From contig OX463788.1 in the NCBI GenBank assembly GCA_949825025.1, forward strand, positions 30,063,715 through 30,127,714: a DNA stretch of 64,000 nucleotides, written 5' to 3'. Of this stretch, positions 50,666-60,054 are shown in pieces. The notes beneath the pieces are model-generated. The model had not been told where the DNA came from, did no database searches, and saw nothing but the letters and a program-made list of their open reading frames with translations. This DNA comes from Siphlonurus alternatus. Taxonomy: Eukaryota > Arthropoda > Insecta > Ephemeroptera > Siphlonuridae. The stretch's first letter is position 1. Every line of letters starts with the position of its first letter. The position numbers and the translations under genes were made by a program.

Positions 50666-51071
50666 CAGTGATGTGAAATTCACGTGAAGATTGGTCCGCG
50701 AATATGCGCATGCGAATATGCGCGCATATGCGCGAAAGATACTTTCAAGATGGCGGACGCGCGCAATAAAAATCATGTGAGCACCTCGGCAGCCTGAAAG
50801 GCCGATTGCTTTAATTCCATGATTAATTAACTCTAATTTAATCCAAAAACTAATTAAGCAAGGGATTATACCAAGAAAAATAAGAAAAGACTATCTGTAG
50901 CATTTACTGTAGCTTTAACCAGTCTAAAATTGCTATTTTTGTGGTGGGAAAGTCAATTTTCAATATTCGCGAATATGCGCGTATATGCGGCCGCAGATTT
51001 CCCGCGAATATGCGCGAATATGCGAATATGCGCGCATATTCGCCGCGAATATGCGAGGACTAACATCACTG
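50666..51071. mobile_element. 406-bp non-autonomous hAT-like element with GCGAATATGCGC subterminal repeats
   Basis: Inverted ends CAGTGATGT (50666) and ACATCACTG (to 51071) frame a core of about 230 bp. Each end carries clustered copies of GCGAATATGCGC and its inverse: three or four at 50697-50740 and about six at 50967-51058. hAT transposases bind short repeated subterminal motifs, and many hAT elements start CAGTG or CAGGG, which fits this structure. The flanking 8-mers AATTGCAT and TGTCGCAT agree at five positions, so a target duplication is possible but eroded. The transposase at 47.1-49.1 kb is a possible but unproven driver. Confidence 0.65.
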
Positions 51072-51125
51072 TGTCGCATACACCAAGAGATCGAGAACGT
51101 AACATTCCCACCCTTTACCCCATAA

Positions 51126-51290
51126 ATTGATGGAGGACGCAAAGGTATAATATGCTACTTTGAACTCTGAAGATTTCAAAAATATTAGATGGAGCTTTGA
51201 AACTATTTTAAAAATTACAAAATTAAAAATAAATAAATAAAAGGGTAGGACTTGATCGCCGCAGAAAAATGCTTAGGCGTCACAATTAAA
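51126..51290. mobile_element. Diverged partial copy of the 54226-54542 fold-back family
   Basis: Shared blocks in the same order are ATTGATGGAGGACGC..., GCTACTTTGAACTCTGAAGAT, TTTTAAAAATTA and GGTAGGACTTGATCGCCGC followed by GCGTCACAA. They match the inverse of one arm plus the centre of the element at 54.2-54.5 kb (GATAGGACTTGTCGCCGC, GACGTCACAAAA). The other arm is missing. Confidence 0.5.
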
Positions 51291-52262
51291 CGTTTAATTT
51301 TTTTTCCGATTGTTATAAGATTTGCACACATAACAGCAATATACCTTGACCCATTTATATCAGTTTATATCTGCAATTGATTAATTTATTAATTTTATTC
51401 TTTTTTTATTATTGATAAATTTTAGAATTTATGATATTAAACGAGCTTTTGCCTTCGCAGTGAGCATTTAAAATACATAAAATCTGAAACAACATAATTA
51501 TAAAGATTTAAAATGTTGCAGTTTCTAAAGAGTATGTTTCTTTTATACCAGATATTATAATTATTTGATAAAATGCAATCAATATATTGGACTACGCACG
51601 ATGATAACAAGATATATTATTTCTTTCTTAATGTTCTTATGGTTGCCATATTAGAGAGAAATTATCGCGGCGTGATTAAATTGCTGCAGGAAAGCAAATT
51701 TTCCTCGTCATCAGTATAGTCTGCTGTACGACTTTACTGTAAATGCGCTTCTCTCAACCCACCAAGCCTCGCAAGACATCGCTCCATGGAAAGGTGTCTT
51801 TAAGCGGTTTCATCTTTTTTCGAAACTGTACTTTTTTTTTTTTTGCAGTATCATTATTTTATTAACTAGGCTGTCCAGTCACAACTACTGGGAATTATGC
51901 AACTATTCCATACTTTTGCTTCCCTTCTTTAAACGCTAATTATTGAGGTAACATACTTTACATATGGAACGCATGCTTTTAATAATATTTTTTTCTAAAA
52001 ATGTAGTATTAATAAATTACAAGAATGGAATTTTGTTTTAAGAGTTGCCCCTGTTTTTTCGTTCTTAAATTCAAAATAACACATTGATTATAAAAGAAAC
52101 AAAACTTTTATTAGGAGAGAAAGAGAGAGAGAAAGAAAACTGAAGAGAAATTCAATTTAAAAATTGTACACCTTCCAAGATATGAAAGTGAACAGCCCTT
52201 TTAAATGTTGCAGTTGAAAATGAATGAGCATGTTGTGTTTAACCAACTCATAAGTGAGTGCA
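51291..52262. other. AT-rich DNA with a short GA-rich tract, no gene seen
   Basis: An AGAGAAAGAGAGAGAGAAAG purine tract lies near 52114. A more mixed-composition stretch at 51700-51810 shows no open frame of note. I see no gene or repeat. Confidence 0.5.
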
Positions 52263-52390
52263 TATCACGAAGCAGTTAGCCAGATTTCTAACCACGTTTA
52301 ACTAGGTGCTTTAACACGTAAAACAGTTATAGTTAAACGTGGTTAAGCTAAACGTAGTTAGAAACCTGGCTAACTGCTTCGTGAATCGTA
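52263..52390. mobile_element. 128-bp palindromic MITE, second good copy
   Basis: TATCACGAAGCAGTTAGCCAG at the left pairs with CTGGCTAACTGCTTCGTGA at the right. The centre ACCACGTTTAACTAG also pairs with AGTTAAACGTGGTT. It matches the 49626-49778 element over almost all its length but lacks the outermost GGGTGCG bases. Confidence 0.72.
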
Positions 52391-52727
52391 AACAAAATCA
52401 TGTTTTACATTAAAAATTTTCAAATGAAATGTATTTTTTTATTCACTCACAATAAATTAGATAAAATTATTAAAATATATATGAAATTTTTTTGTTTCTT
52501 TTTTTTTTTTAAATATTCGACTGGAATTGTTTTAAATTATTTTTTTTTATTATAAATAAATTATTTCTGTTAAATATTTTTAATTAAAATGAAAAGAGTA
52601 AACGAACACAATTATAAAGCAGCATAATATAGTTCAATGAAAGTTCTAAACAATGACCATAAATTGTTAAATGAAATAATTTTAAAAGTAAAATATCAGA
52701 CATGAATTTAATGATCTTAAAATTTTC
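52391..52727. other. AT-rich DNA up to the assembly gap
   Basis: No gene or repeat is recognised. It does not match the sequence just outside the right inverted-repeat arm (after 56640), so it is probably flank rather than element. Confidence 0.5.
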
Positions 52728-52927
52728 NNNNNNNNNNNNNNNNNNNNNNNNNNNNNNNNNNNNNNNNNNNNNNNNNNNNNNNNNNNNNNNNNNNNNNNNN
52801 NNNNNNNNNNNNNNNNNNNNNNNNNNNNNNNNNNNNNNNNNNNNNNNNNNNNNNNNNNNNNNNNNNNNNNNNNNNNNNNNNNNNNNNNNNNNNNNNNNNN
52901 NNNNNNNNNNNNNNNNNNNNNNNNNNN
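52728..52927. other. Assembly gap, exactly 200 N
   Basis: Unknown sequence. A round 200 N usually marks a gap of unestimated size. It removes the outer end of the left arm of the long inverted repeat that starts at 52928. Two conceptual ORFs crossing it are meaningless. Confidence 0.95.
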
Positions 52928-53524
52928 AAGAAAGCGCGAATTTTTTTTTGGTGGTAGAGTTCACCCCAAAGATAAATTTTTTTGGCGGAGACAAACGAAA
53001 ATGACCTTGGTTCGACCCCCCGTGACCTTTGACCTCGCGCATCTTAATTATTTTTTCCTGGCCATTCTATTGAAGTTAGAGAAATAATTTTAATTGCAAA
53101 TTATTGATATTGATAAAGCGATGATGACGAAAAAAAAAGAGCATCCTAAACCAATTAATTTCAAAATGGCGGCTAATTAACTTAATTAAATCATGAAATC
53201 TTGGATATTTTTAGTGAATTTCTCGTAACACCTGGCATTTATAATGAAAATAAACCTCAGTTAACACGAACAGACATTTATGAACGCAATATTAAATTAA
53301 TAGAGTCATTAAATGCATATAATTAGGCAAATTATTGATTTAATTTTAAGTAAAACCAAGTAACACTTTTTAGTCAATATTGCAACTTACTATCGTTATG
53401 GTTGGATTTTCCACTGCAGTTGTGATGATTTAGTCAACTTAAGTTAATGTCTGTTGCATAAAGATTGAGACTACCTATTTTCAAGTTGATGACGTCAGCA
53501 AATACAAAATGGCGACCAAGATAT
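52928..53524. repeat. Left arm of the long inverted repeat
   Basis: Contains, read on the minus strand, AGGTCAAAGGTCA (53023-53035) and a separate AGGTCA half-site, and TGACGTCA at about 53489-53496. AAATGGCGGC and AAATGGCGACC words are also present. It is truncated on the left by the assembly gap. Confidence 0.85.
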
Positions 53525-54059
53525 TGTAAGATATTTGTTGTCTGAGGCAAAGTCATGATAATAAAGATTATTATCATTGTTAGTAAATTAGCCTGTTTTA
53601 CCATGTTTTTTTGTTCAGTTTTTTTTTTATGAATTAGCTCCTTTTGAACTCAATTCTTGATAAATATTAAATTTTCACTCAACGTGTGAAATAGAAATAA
53701 AAAATCGTAAAAATAATTGCAGAAGTAGATAAATATTTTTAATTGAAAAATAATAAAATTTTGATATATTATTTCCAAATATTTATAAATTACAATTTTA
53801 TGCAAACAATATTCATTTTTAATTTGAAACATATTTATCACAATTAAAAAAAATACATATCAATATATTTAAAACTACTTATTTTTATTGACAAATTATT
53901 TACACCTCTAAATACAATTTGTATTTTGTGTTATTTATGTATTATCACTATTACCCAATAAAAAAATCATTACTAATTTTAAATATTTATATATAATAAT
54001 ATTATACAGTCATATTAATATTAATTTATAAAAATATAACAATAATGTGAATTAGGCTA
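53525..54059. other. AT-rich interior of the long-inverted-repeat element, no gene seen
   Basis: Very AT-rich. A 63-codon Phe/Ile/Tyr-rich frame at 53650-53841 reflects composition only. Confidence 0.5.
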
Positions 54060-55110
54060 CATTTTTACATCCTTCACAAGCACAGAGTTTGCTGCATTTC
54101 AAGGACATTGAAAGGCAGGATCACTTTTTCGTGTTGCATCCCTGTTTACAACCACATTTTATGAACTCAATGAGTGTGTCTTGAGCTAGTAAGATGGTCT
54201 TCCATGTTGGTTCCCAATGAGAATAGAGTATTGTCCTCAATTTTTTTTTATTGCAGAAATAGATAGAGGGTGCAAAGTTATGGTACCCTGATTTTTTTCA
54301 GATTTTTTAGAGCCCGGGAACTATATTTTTAAAAAATTATTGAAAGTCCTTTTCGTGACGTCACGAGACGCCGCTCCTTAAGAAAAAGATAGGACTTGTC
54401 GCCGCATGACGTCACAAAAAGGAATTTCAATAATTTTTTAAAAATAGTTCCAGGTCTCAAAAAAATCTGAAAAAAATCAGGGTAGCATAACTTAGCATCC
54501 TCTATCCATTTCTGCAATAAAAAAAATTAAGGACGATACTCCATTTAACCCTCACTACACCAACCCCAGCTGTTCAGGTCTGGTAGCACTGGTTGCGTTT
54601 CAAAACACTGGCCCCAGACGTGTCCTCCTTATACTGCATGAACGTCTAATATGTTGCATCAATGCATCCTGATTAGGTGGAAAGTTCTCCAGTAACTTAA
54701 CATCTCGTCGTATGAAAAGTTCCTCTAGCAACATTTTCGGGACATTCTTCAATCTGTTCTTGCAATTTTTTATACCTTATTTGTGCAACTAAGTATTTAC
54801 TATCATTATACGGAGAGTGACAATTTTTATGCCACACTGCATTGTGAGATAACAGTGACTGTGCAATACCAAGTCCTTCGTCTATGCGAACATATAAGTT
54901 GATTTAAATTCTTTAGGTAATTGATTAATAGCTACAAATCTATTACATTGTCCTCAAAATTTGAATGTTTTCTCATCATCAGAACGATTAGATTTTGTTG
55001 GACAGCGAAGTTCAAGGCGTAAGTTATGGCGTCGACAAATAATGCATGAATTCCAATTTATCTGGCAGTCAGTACTTTAGTAGTCAAACCGTGTTTTCGT
55101 TTCAACATTG
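54060..55110 (-). pseudogene. Decayed cysteine-rich gene of a repeat-associated invertebrate family, interrupted by a MITE
   Basis: Reading the minus strand from about 55110 with frameshifts, the pieces are: CIICRRHNLRLELRCPT (zinc-ligand-like CxxC...C), RFVAINQLPKEFKS, LLSHNAVWHKNCHSPYNDSK (H/W/HKxC, Ser/Asn-rich), KKLQEQIEECPENV, LLENFPPNQDALMQHIRRSC, GGHVWGQCFETQPVLPDLNS then WGW, and, beyond the nested MITE, HWEPTWKTILLAQDTLIEFI, KCGCKQGC and LKCSKLCACEGCKN. The order (CxxC, HxxxHKxC, LPP...H, WGQ...WGW, WxPxW, CxCxxxC) resembles a cysteine-rich family I recall as often annotated 'uncharacterized protein' in repeat-rich invertebrate genomes. No enzymatic role is known to me. At least two stops and several frameshifts make it a pseudogene. 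An N-terminal exon may lie further 5'. It could be cargo of the long-inverted-repeat element or an older resident. Confidence 0.6.
54226..54542. mobile_element. 317-bp fold-back MITE nested in the cysteine-rich pseudogene, CRE-like centre
   Basis: GAGTATTGTCCTCAATTTTT at the left pairs with AATTAAGGACGATACTC at the right. The arms continue through TTGCAGAAATAGATAGAGG, ACCCTGATTTTTTTCAGAT and GGGAACTAT. The centre contains GTGACGTCAC on one side and TGACGTCA on the other. It splits the pseudogene between WGW and HWEPTW; removing 54226-54542 brings the two coding halves into the same frame. It shares arm words with the elements at 45182-45583 and 51126-51290. The reading frame predicted across it is not a gene. 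Confidence 0.75.
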
Positions 55111-55997
55111 TCACAAATTACCTACAATTAAAATGTTGTGTTAAAATTTTTGTTTAGTATAAACTACAGTATAAAGGCAAATCCTCTATTTTTATTTTTA
55201 TAGCTATAATAATAATTGACGTAATTAAAAAATAGAATTAATATAATACATATTACTATTTTTTAATACTTTCTACCATAAAAATAATAAAATATTGTAT
55301 ATAATAACTCCACTGACTGCAAGTTGTTTATTATACAAGATTTGAACATGATATAATATATATAATATGTAAAATAAATTAAATATCACACTTACCGTGC
55401 AGTTCTCATAAGAACAGTGAATTTCTGCATGCAAATTAGCGATCGAATGATGGAGTCTTGTAAATCACTAGTTATTATACGCACGATAGTTTTTACGTGC
55501 TCACAGTAATAACGTGCTGATTGAAATAAAAATTATAACAGTCTCATATTTTAACGACGCTTGAAGATCGAGTCGATACGCATTTTTAAATACACTTACT
55601 TAAGTCAAGTGACCAATTAAAGGATGACAATATACCCTTTTGCAGGCTATACTTAGGTAAAATCTTTGCAAATGTGTAAATGAGGTGGCAGGTGCATTGC
55701 TCGTCATTAGACAAAACATTGAGGTAGGCGGGTGTGCGCAAATCATAAACTCAGAAGGTATGAAGAAGCAAGTAAGTTCAAAAAAATAATAATAATAAAA
55801 TAAAATGCACGTCACAAAAGCAACAGAACACATGACGTAGCGTCAACCATAAAATTATATTACTATTTGCATAATCTGACGAGAACAAACAAAAAATGTA
55901 ACAAGAATATTCTATAAATATATCATATAATAATAATATGAAAAAACTAAATAAAAGTATAATTAATATGTAAAAAATACAATAAAACAATGAGTAT
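55111..55997. other. AT-rich interior of the long-inverted-repeat element, no gene seen
   Basis: Two Phe/Leu/Ile-rich minus-strand frames (55600-55833, 55778-55990) overlap one another and have no recognisable domain. A possible 5' splice site, CACG|GTAAGTG, lies on the minus strand at about 55395, so an upstream exon of the cysteine-rich gene could have ended there; this is weak. Confidence 0.4.
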
Positions 55998-56591
55998 ATT
56001 TGGTCGCCATTTTGTATTTGCTGACGTCATCAACTTGAAAATAGGTAGTCTCAATCTTTATGCAACAGACATTAACTTAAGTTGACTAAATCATCACAAC
56101 TGCAGTGGAAAATCCAACCATAACGATAGTATGTTGCAATATTGACTAAAAAGTGTTACTTGGTTTTACTTAATTAAATCAATAATTTGCCTAATTATAT
56201 GCATTTAATGACTCTATTAATTTAATATTGCGTTCATAAATGTCTGTTCGTGTTAACTGAGGTTTATTTTCATTATAAATGCCAGGTGTTACGAGAAATT
56301 CACTAAAAATATCCAAGATTTCATGATTTAATTAAGTTAATTAGCCGCCATTTTGAAATTAATTGGTTTAGGATGCTCATTTTTTTTTTTGTCATCATTG
56401 CTTTATCAATACCAATAATTTGCAATTAAAATTATTTCTCTAACTTCAATAGAATAGCCAGGAAAAAATAATTAAGATGCGCGAGGTCAAAGGTCACGGG
56501 GGGTCGAACCAAGGTCATTTTCGTTTGTCTCCGCCAAAAAAATTTATCTTTGGGGTGAACTCTACCACCAAAAAAAAATTCGCGCTTTCTT
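55998..56591. repeat. Right arm of the long inverted repeat
   Basis: Reverse complement of 52928-53524. It has GGTCGCCATTTTG at the inner edge, TGACGTCA near 56022-56029, AGGTCAAAGGTCA at 56484-56496 and a further AGGTCA at 56512-56517. A 65-codon minus-strand frame across its outer edge (56515-56712) has no support as a gene. Confidence 0.85.
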
Positions 56592-56859
56592 CACTAAACG
56601 CGCGATTTTTCCTCTTATTCCCCTGACTATTATATAAAATGTTGATTTTGTTATTAAATTTGTGTAAATGTCCATTTGCTATACATTTAATTAATAAGAA
56701 TAATAATTGCATCTAAAAGTCTTTCATTTAATAATCACTATTCACTATATAGCACTTAATTAATATTTAAAATTTAATCTAATCTTGTAGTTCAAGGTTA
56801 TCAAATTGAATGATTTTCGTGAAGCAGTTTTTTTTTTTTACATATATATTCTCTACACC

Positions 56860-56940
56860 AACCTCATACGGTTAAACACTCCTCGAATGACAAAGAACCC
56901 CTTCCGAATTGTTTCTTGGTTACGCCACTGGCGGATCGAT
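56860..56940 (-). mobile_element. Single terminus of a hAT-like DNA transposon
   Basis: Read on the minus strand from 56940: CAGTGGCGTAACCAAGAAAC, then AATTCGGAAGGGGTTC. CAGTGGCGTA(A/G)CCA is a common start of hAT-family ends in animals. No matching opposite end was found nearby, so it is a solo or truncated terminus. The inner boundary is approximate. Confidence 0.42.
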
Positions 56941-57030
56941 CTTAATACAATTAATGACGTTAAAGCATGCATGGACATGTCTCTTAATTTGGGAGGAAAG
57001 GAAAGGGGGAATGGTGCCTGCATCGATCAC

Positions 57031-58747
57031 AATATTAATTTTATTCAAATTCAAATATTTATTTCGATCATAGGCTGTACAGCATGGATCACGTCAATTA
57101 TTACATTAAATATGTAACATACTTAATTCTAATTAAAATTAGCCTAAATTTAATAAATTTAAACACATATACCCAAACAATATTTAAAATATATATGATC
57201 TATAAAATTAATACAATTATTAAAATTGTGCCCTTTTAAACATCACATTAGCACCATAATATATTTAACACACAACTTTTAAATTCAATTAAAAGTCTAT
57301 ACATCATGACAAATTAATTGGTTATTTTAACAGTTTACTAGTAGTAAATTAGTTATTTAAAAAGCACTTTTGCATAAATTTTCATATATTCACATAATTT
57401 ATTTCTTCTTTTCACAGTACAATAAGTTTCTTGATGCACTTACTCTTCTTGTATGAATTATTATGAAAATTATATTTATATTTTTATCAGTTAAAGATAA
57501 GATTTTAATATGAAAATTTAACCACAATCACATGTTTGATGTTATTTTTCCCTTTTTTTTTGTTTTGTTTTTATTTTTTTCACTGTATCACATTATCTTG
57601 ATGATCTTAATGGATGATAAGTTTTACATTAATATATTGGTTTTCTCACTATAGTAATTATTATGCTGTGTCAGCTACGTTCCAGTTTGCTACATCTCCA
57701 TCTGTTATTTTTGTGTCCTCTGAATAAAATTCTTTAATATTGTAATACTCTTTTTTTATTAAGATAGTTTTCAGTTTATTTTTGAATACATTATCACTAC
57801 TTTCATCTCGCAATGATTGTGGTATAAAATCGTGAATTTTATGCGTTTGGTAATATGGATTATTTTTATAAAAAGCAGATTGGTGTTTTTTTACTACTAC
57901 CTTCGATTTATTTCTTGTATTGTATGGAGAAATGTCGGAAACTTGATCGTATGACTCAGCATGTAGTCTTTTATACATTGCACATTTATAAATATAAATA
58001 CACGGTAAAGTTAACATGTTCAGTTCCCTAAAATATGTTCTACATGAATCATATTTTTTAAACCCTTTTATTGTTTTAAGAGCCCTTTTTTGAAGAATAA
58101 ACAGTCTATTTAACATAACATTATCACTACCCCACATTATTATACAGTAGCTTAAATGAGAATATATATTTGCATAATATACAGACAGTAATGTAGGATC
58201 TGACACAATTCTTTTTAATGAATACAACAAGAAATTGCCTCTATTTATTTTTTTTTAATTTTTTTTTTAAATGTACATCCCAGTTTAGTGTATTATTAAT
58301 ATTCAATCCAAGAAATTTGGTATCACTTGCTTCTTGGATAATATCCCCATCTAGTTTAACTGTAATATTTATTGTTTCTTTACTTGTTGGTAATTGAAAT
58401 CTGAGGAATGCTGTTTTATCTACATTTAACAATAGTCTGTTGCATTTACACCAATTTACAAGTTGTTGTACAGTATTATTTGCTCTCAGTTCTAAATCTT
58501 ATACTGTTTTTGCTGAGATCTTTGCATTTGTATCATCAGCGAATTGTGATATCTCATCAGCATCAATGAGGTGTGATGCCAAATCATTTGTGGTAAAGCT
58601 GTATATACGGGGGCCCAATTTGGAACCCTGAGGGACCCCAAGGGTTACAGGTAGAAGGTCGGATTTGTATTCATGATTGACATTTCCATTTAGTTCTGAT
58701 TTTATTTCAACATATTGATATCTATCACTAAGATAGGATTTAAACAA
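57031..58747 (-). mobile_element. 5'-truncated non-LTR retrotransposon (LINE), Jockey/CR1-like
   Basis: On the minus strand the element runs from mid reverse transcriptase (58747) through the ORF end (57661) and a 3' UTR of about 630 bp to a terminus at about 57031. The end reads GAAATAAATATTTGAATTTG, a T-rich oligomer tail common in CR1/L2/Jockey-type elements, preceded by GATCCATGCTGTACAGCC. The 5' truncation is typical of incomplete target-primed reverse transcription. No convincing target duplication was identified. Confidence 0.8.
57661..58747 (-). pseudogene. LINE reverse transcriptase, C-terminal part, inactivated
   Basis: This is the second half of an ORF2-type polymerase that copies LINE RNA at the target site. 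In order: FKSYLSDRYQYVEI; GVPQGSKLGP (motif B region); QFADDT (motif C with the catalytic Asp pair) near 58530; then an in-frame TAA at about 58500; NWCKCNRLLLNVDKT and KFLGLNINNTLNWDVHLKK (thumb); a frameshift in an A-rich run at 58240-58260; then LLYSLKRIVSDPTLLSVYYA, SHLSYCIIMWG, LFILQKRALKTIKG, CRTYFRELNMLTLPCIYIYK and YNTRNK, ending at 57661. The endonuclease, fingers and start of the palm are missing. The stop plus frameshift make it inactive. The C-terminal motifs match the Jockey/CR1 group as I know it. A short antisense ORF here is a shadow. Confidence 0.88.
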
Positions 58748-59137
58748 ATTTAAACTTTAAATGAATTATAATTAATAAATTATTTATTGAACACAAAGAC
58801 AGTGTACAGAAAATATTAATTTTGAGGCACTATATAGGGAGCGATGAGCGATGGATGTGGTGCCCGCAGGCTTGGACTGGGAAGCTAGGGGCCAGTCAGG
58901 GCCATAATATAGGCATTACAGGCAGCAGGGGCCACTTTTCATGGGGTCTGAGGCCTGAGGCCACTTTTCCTATGCTCCTGTGTTAAAAATCAGAGGGGCC
59001 AGTCAGGGATCCCTGACCCAGCCTTCCTTTAATTCTTTCTATTGCTCCTCATTTGGACACTAATTAACAATTATCCTAAATGCAGTGCATTTCGTAGCTT
59101 GTTATTAATAGCATGCTTTTTTTATTTGTTTCCAGAT
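58748..59137. other. Mixed DNA with a GC-richer patch at 58850-59040
   Basis: The patch begins near GCAGGCTTGGACTGGG and ends near CCCTGACCCAGCCTT, with internal repeats of GGGGCCAGTCAGGG and GAGGCC(A/T)... The ends are weakly inverted, so a decayed MITE is possible. No ORF or domain is recognised. Confidence 0.35.
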
Positions 59138-59167
59138 TCAGAGCTGTCATCTCTGTCACATCTAGGT
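59138..59167 (+). other. Candidate 30-nt micro-exon with strong splice sites
   Basis: TTTTTTATTTGTTTCCAG precedes, and GTAAGTAAG follows, a 30-nt segment (59138-59167). Both flanks are close to consensus 3' and 5' splice sites on the plus strand. Length is a multiple of three. One frame would give SELSSLSHL, in which Ser is frequent; another has a stop at its end. No neighbouring exons were recognised, so this may be chance or a cryptic exon. Confidence 0.3.
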
Positions 59168-59309
59168 AAGTAAGTTAAGCAGTAAATAATCATATAAAAT
59201 ACATAGACTAACTAATATAATCTTCACCAACCGATTAAATGAAAACGAGTTCTATATCATACAACGGGCAAGCCCAATAACATATAATTATGTGATTTAA
59301 TAGAAATTG

Positions 59310-59938
59310 ATGTTTATGCGGTGGATTCGTTAACTGTCCCGGGATTTCCCTTGTATGGTGTGGGCCACTACAACCACAGCCTCACACTAAATTTTTAGAT
59401 ACTGAATTGGTTTCAGTACTTTATGTCAGTACAAAATTGCTCCAGTTTCGTCTTACATCCAGCACTTTTGACCTATAAAACACTTAATCCAAGTACAAAT
59501 TTGGTACTGAAAAAAGAGAGTCAATTTTTTGTACTTTTTTTGACTCTCTTTTTTCAGTACCAAATTTGTACTTGGAATAAGTGTTTTATAGGTCAAAAGT
59601 GCTGGATGTAAGACGAAACTGGAGAAATTTTGTACTGACTGGAGCAATTTTGTACTGACATAAAGTACTGAAACCAATTCAGCATCTAAAAATTCAGCGC
59701 TGGACCATAGCCGGAGCAATGCATAAATCTGTCAAGCCTACACACTGATCCTAGCCGTATCAGCAGCACAGTAAAGGAAATGCAAGCGCCATCACTCGGA
59801 AAGCATAAGCACACACCCGAAGCGCAGAGGCATTTGCATATTTGCAATGTAAAAAGCCGCCACCTGCACCCGAGAGCGAACCTCAGCCTTCCGAGCGTCA
59901 TGCAGACAAGCACGCATCCACTGCACTACCGACCGACC
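59310..59938 (-). mobile_element. tRNA-derived SINE, split by a nested palindrome
   Basis: On the minus strand the head starts at about 59938 (GGTCGGTCGG), with an A box TAGTGCAGTGG (59918-59928) and a B-box-like GGTTCGCTCTC (59872-59882) about 35 nt further, the spacing of a pol III internal promoter. The GC-richer body (GTGCAGGTGGCGGC, GAGTGATGGCGC) runs to 59695. The palindrome at 59389-59694 interrupts it. The body appears to resume as GTGAGGCTGTGGTTGTAG, GGGAAATCCCGGGACAG, to about 59310. Short minus-strand ORFs here are not genes. The 3' end and tail are uncertain. Confidence 0.5.
59389..59694. mobile_element. 306-bp near-perfect palindrome (fold-back MITE) inside the SINE
   Basis: AATTTTTAGATACTGAATTGG on the left pairs with CAATTCAG(C/T)ATCTAAAAATT on the right. 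The arms continue through TTTCAGTACTTTATGTCAGT, GTTTCGTCTTACATCCAGC and GTACTGAAAAAAGAGAGTCA to a centre of GTACTTTTTTTGAC. The right arm holds one extra copy of about 21 bp (CTGGAG(A/C)AATTTTGTACTG twice). Overlapping ORFs on both strands are mirror images forced by the palindrome. Confidence 0.8.
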
Positions 59939-60054
59939 TAAATAAATACCGATAAATAAGCAGATAGCACATGTCATTTTGTACCAATAACCAATAACGC
60001 GAAAATAGCTTGGTGCAAAATCTTCGTTTTTCCTTCATGAGACCATTTTATTTC

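Larger units (their letters stand above)
52928..56640. mobile_element. Composite DNA-transposon-like element with ~595-bp inverted repeats
   Basis: Left arm 52928-53524 and right arm 55998-56591 are reverse complements with only scattered differences (for example TTTAATTTTAAGT against TTTAATTAAGT). The inner edges read CAAAATGGCGACCAA on both sides. The right arm probably continues to about 56640 (CGCGCGATTTTTCC), but its partner is lost in the gap, so element ends and target duplication are unknown. The 2.5-kb interior holds a decayed cysteine-rich gene on the minus strand (54060-55110) and a nested fold-back element. Long inverted repeats around a gene suggest a DNA transposon or a fold-back composite. 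The superfamily is not identified, as no transposase catalytic motif is visible. Confidence 0.7.

Noticed and set aside
52584..53042. ORFs spanning the N gap
   Set aside because: Their middle is unknown sequence; the ends are inverted-repeat DNA.
59423..59719. Two mirror-image ORFs with almost the same protein on opposite strands
   Set aside because: The near-perfect palindrome forces the same reading on both strands.
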